DNA from: Deltaproteobacteria bacterium
GTDB lineage: Bacteria > Desulfobacterota > JAENJC01
Assembly (NCBI GenBank): GCA_030646755.1
Contig: JAUSKU010000059.1
Span: 1 to 38,441 of the forward strand
DNA length: 38,441 nt
Direction: 5' to 3'
Below the pieces are notes generated by a model. The model was given only the letters and a program-made list of their open reading frames with translations. It searched no databases and had not been told where the DNA came from. A program made the translations under genes and the position numbers. Below are positions 36,760-38,441 of the stretch, piece after piece; the stretch's first letter is position 1; each line of letters opens with the position of its first letter.

Positions 36760-38283
36760 ATGCTGAACGTAAAAGAAAAGGCTGCCCAGCTGATAGTTCC
36801 ACGGCTTGACGGGAACAGGCTTGGCGACGAAGAGTACTTTAATCACATCCTGAACCTTATAGATGAAGGTATCGGCGGTTTTATACTTTTCGGAGGCAAG
36901 GCACCTGATACGCCAGAAGCTGTCAGTAGGCTTCAGGAAAAGGCCAGGATACCTCTCCTTATTACCTCTGATATCGAAAGGGGGCTTGGCCAGCAGCTTA
37001 CCGGCGGTACGAAGTTCCCAAGCCAGTGGGCAGTGGCTGAGGCCATTGACCGGAACAATCCCGCTGATGTTGCCCTTCTTCATAAGATGTTGACTGCTGT
37101 AAGTGAAGAATGCGCAGCAACAGGTATCCATGCCGTATTTTCCCCTGTCGCCGATGTCAATGTGAATCCAGACAACCCCATAATCTGTACACGCTCCTTC
37201 GGAGAAGAACCTGAAAAGGTTTCATGGTTTGTGGCAGAGTATGTGAAAGGTCTGCAAAAACGTCTTTCAACTGACCACCGACCACTGGCCACCGACCACT
37301 TTCTTTTAGCCTGTGCCAAGCACTTCCCTGGCCACGGGGACACGGCAGTTGACTCCCACACGTCTTTGCCTATCATAAATGCCGGCAGGGAAAGGCTTGA
37401 AAGAGTGGAACTTCCTCCATTCAGGGCTGCCATAAATGCAGGAGTCGGAATGATAATGATCGGGCACCTTATGGTCCCTGCCCTTGAACCCGAACCGATT
37501 CCTGCTACATTCTCAAGAAGGATAGTTACAAACCTGCTCAGGGAGGAAATGGGTTTCAAGGGTTTGATTGTTACCGATGCCCTGGATATGGGGGCCCTAA
37601 AGTCTATCTGCGACGAAGGAGAGGCTGCTGTCAGGTGTCTTGAGGCTGGATGCGATATATTGCTTCATCCTTCGGAACCTCTGAAGGTGTTAGAAGTGAT
37701 AGTAAAGGCAGTTGAAGAAGGACGACTTTCTTTTGATAGGGTTGAAGAGGCATATGGCAGGGTGATGGGTATTAAGAACCAGTGGTCAGTGGCCGGTGGT
37801 CAGTGGCCGGAGATTGGTACTCATCAATCCAAAGATATTGCAGACAGGATTGCCAGAAAGGCCATTAAATTCAGAAAGGGGAGGGGGGTCAGCCAGTCGG
37901 AAAATATGGCATGTATAATAATCGACGATGATGGGGATGGGAGTCTTGCAACACCTTTTTTAGATGACATGAAAGATCGGTTTCCAGGTTTTAAAATAGT
38001 TTCGTCTACTTCCGAGATTAAGAAGGATGAGACTGTTATCATCCCCATATTTTCCAGGGTCTCCGCATGGAAGGGAAGCTCCGGCTTGTCGAAAGACTCT
38101 TTTGAGAAGGTCAAAAGTATTATAGACAGGGCAGGACAGGCAGTATTGATATCGTTTGGAAGCCCTTATATATTGAACAGTTTCGATGCAGATGTTATGA
38201 TAGATGCCTTTGACCCGGCTGACTTCATGCAGAGGGCTGTGGCTGAAAGGCTTAAGTGCAATGCTGTTCACTTAGGCGTATAA
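36760..38283 (+). CDS. nagZ: Glycoside hydrolase family 3 beta-N-acetylglucosaminidase NagZ-like
   Basis: Removes GlcNAc from muropeptides, feeding AnmK and MurQ. The 507-residue protein has the GH3 N-terminal barrel with FILFGGKAPDTPEAV near 40, KHFPGHGDTAVDSHTSLP near 187 and the nucleophile motif GLIVTDALDMGAL near 267, plus a C-terminal alpha/beta domain. Two short repeat-derived inserts lie in it (37271-37300 and 37781-37808). The last seven residues and stop lie in repeat copy 6. No ribosome site is visible before the ATG. A TATATT box at 36744-36749 would give an almost leaderless message. The start is therefore less certain than the function. Confidence 0.9.
   Translation: MLNVKEKAAQLIVPRLDGNRLGDEEYFNHILNLIDEGIGGFILFGGKAPDTPEAVSRLQEKARIPLLITSDIERGLGQQLTGGTKFPSQWAVAEAIDRNNPADVALLHKMLTAVSEECAATGIHAVFSPVADVNVNPDNPIICTRSFGEEPEKVSWFVAEYVKGLQKRLSTDHRPLATDHFLLACAKHFPGHGDTAVDSHTSLPIINAGRERLERVELPPFRAAINAGVGMIMIGHLMVPALEPEPIPATFSRRIVTNLLREEMGFKGLIVTDALDMGALKSICDEGEAAVRCLEAGCDILLHPSEPLKVLEVIVKAVEEGRLSFDRVEEAYGRVMGIKNQWSVAGGQWPEIGTHQSKDIADRIARKAIKFRKGRGVSQSENMACIIIDDDGDGSLATPFLDDMKDRFPGFKIVSSTSEIKKDETVIIPIFSRVSAWKGSSGLSKDSFEKVKSIIDRAGQAVLISFGSPYILNSFDADVMIDAFDPADFMQRAVAERLKCNAVHLGV
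37271..37300. repeat. In-gene CCACCGACCACTGGCC repeat, left copy
   Basis: A low-complexity repeat built from CTGACCACCGACCACTGG units lies inside nagZ and encodes STDHRPLATDHF, between the usual VKGLQ helix and the CAKHFPGHGD catalytic loop. A related sequence in opposite orientation lies at 37781-37808. Confidence 0.75.
37781..37808. repeat. In-gene GTGGTCAGTGGCCGG repeat, right copy
   Basis: An inverted relative of the repeat at 37271, encoding QWSVAGGQWP. It sits at the linker between the GH3 barrel and the C-terminal domain of nagZ. Confidence 0.75.
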
Positions 38284-38402
38284 CACGTTCCCCCTCCCCT
38301 CAATCCCCTCCCGCAAGGGGAGGGGAGATTTATTAGAGTCCCTCCCCCTTGACGGGGGAGGGTTAGGGTGGGGGTGAACTAACTAAATAATCTCTATCTG
38401 AA
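38259..38402. repeat. Composite palindromic repeat, copy 6 (direct repeat right)
   Basis: Near-identical to copy 5 in the same orientation. It starts inside the nagZ 3' end and ends just before the next gene's ribosome site. Confidence 0.92.
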
Positions 38403-38427
38403 CAGTATTGGTTATAGGAGGAATCAC

Positions 38428-38441
38428 ATGAAGAAGTTCTC
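38428..38441 (+). CDS. Start of a gene running off the right edge
   Basis: ATG at 38428 with AGGAGG seven bases upstream, followed by Met-Lys-Lys-Phe. The basic start could be a signal peptide. Too little is present to identify it. Confidence 0.6.

Overview
The window looks like chromosomal DNA of a Gram-negative, probably anaerobic or environmental bacterium. Signal peptides, lipoboxes, an OmpA-type protein and TonB/ExbBD systems imply an outer membrane. Native genes use many AGG/AGA and ATA codons at moderate GC. Gene content such as the DHH-CBS-nucleotidyltransferase fusion and AglT/AgmX-like motility genes fits Nitrospirota, Desulfobacterota or relatives. That assignment is inference; no rRNA, tRNA or CRISPR array was seen.

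Layout. (1) 0.3-10.3 kb: a SpoU/TrmH methyltransferase on the plus strand converges on a compact minus-strand run reading glnE, pilT, alaS, a phasin-like small protein, ribF and a flippase-like membrane protein. (2) 10.6-20.2 kb: a plus-strand OmpA-family protein faces an eight-gene minus-strand operon: small periplasmic protein, two large TPR proteins, small secreted protein, TolQ/ExbB, two TolR/ExbD, and a TonB-like protein resembling AgmX/PglI. This looks like an Agl/Glt-type envelope-spanning, proton-driven machine. (3) 20.4-22.8 kb: a lipoprotein, a Ppx/GppA phosphatase, a possible miniature element and a decayed membrane-protein pseudogene. (4) About 22.85-27.4 kb: a GC-rich block with foreign codon use carrying a haem-type (CxxCH) PAS sensor, kaiC, kaiB and the first part of a large PAS protein. 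The last gene changes base composition inside its reading frame and continues as a native-looking PAS-GAF-GAF-HD-GYP protein, so it appears chimeric. (5) 29.5-38.4 kb: a DHH-CBS-tRNA nucleotidyltransferase fusion, a 60-residue protein, and peptidoglycan-recycling genes murQ, anmK and nagZ, with typA on the opposite strand between anmK and nagZ.

A family of GC-rich palindromes (units of the form CCCCTCCC...GGGAGGGG) occurs six times between genes. In three cases it encodes the C-terminal residues and stop codon of the upstream gene (glnE, the HD-GYP gene, nagZ). Two copies, at 32.4 and 38.3 kb, are near-identical over about 144 bp and flank the murQ-anmK-typA-nagZ block as direct repeats.

The most interesting candidate system is the acquired Kai module: a CxxCH PAS sensor without a kinase domain, a KaiC with a Ser-Ala phosphosite, KaiB, and a fused c-di-GMP phosphodiesterase output. 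The sensor has a tetranucleotide repeat between a well-placed upstream ATG and its frame, and the output protein has a (GAG)14 tract. If the DNA is from a metagenome assembly, the two composition junctions need read support before the chimera is accepted.
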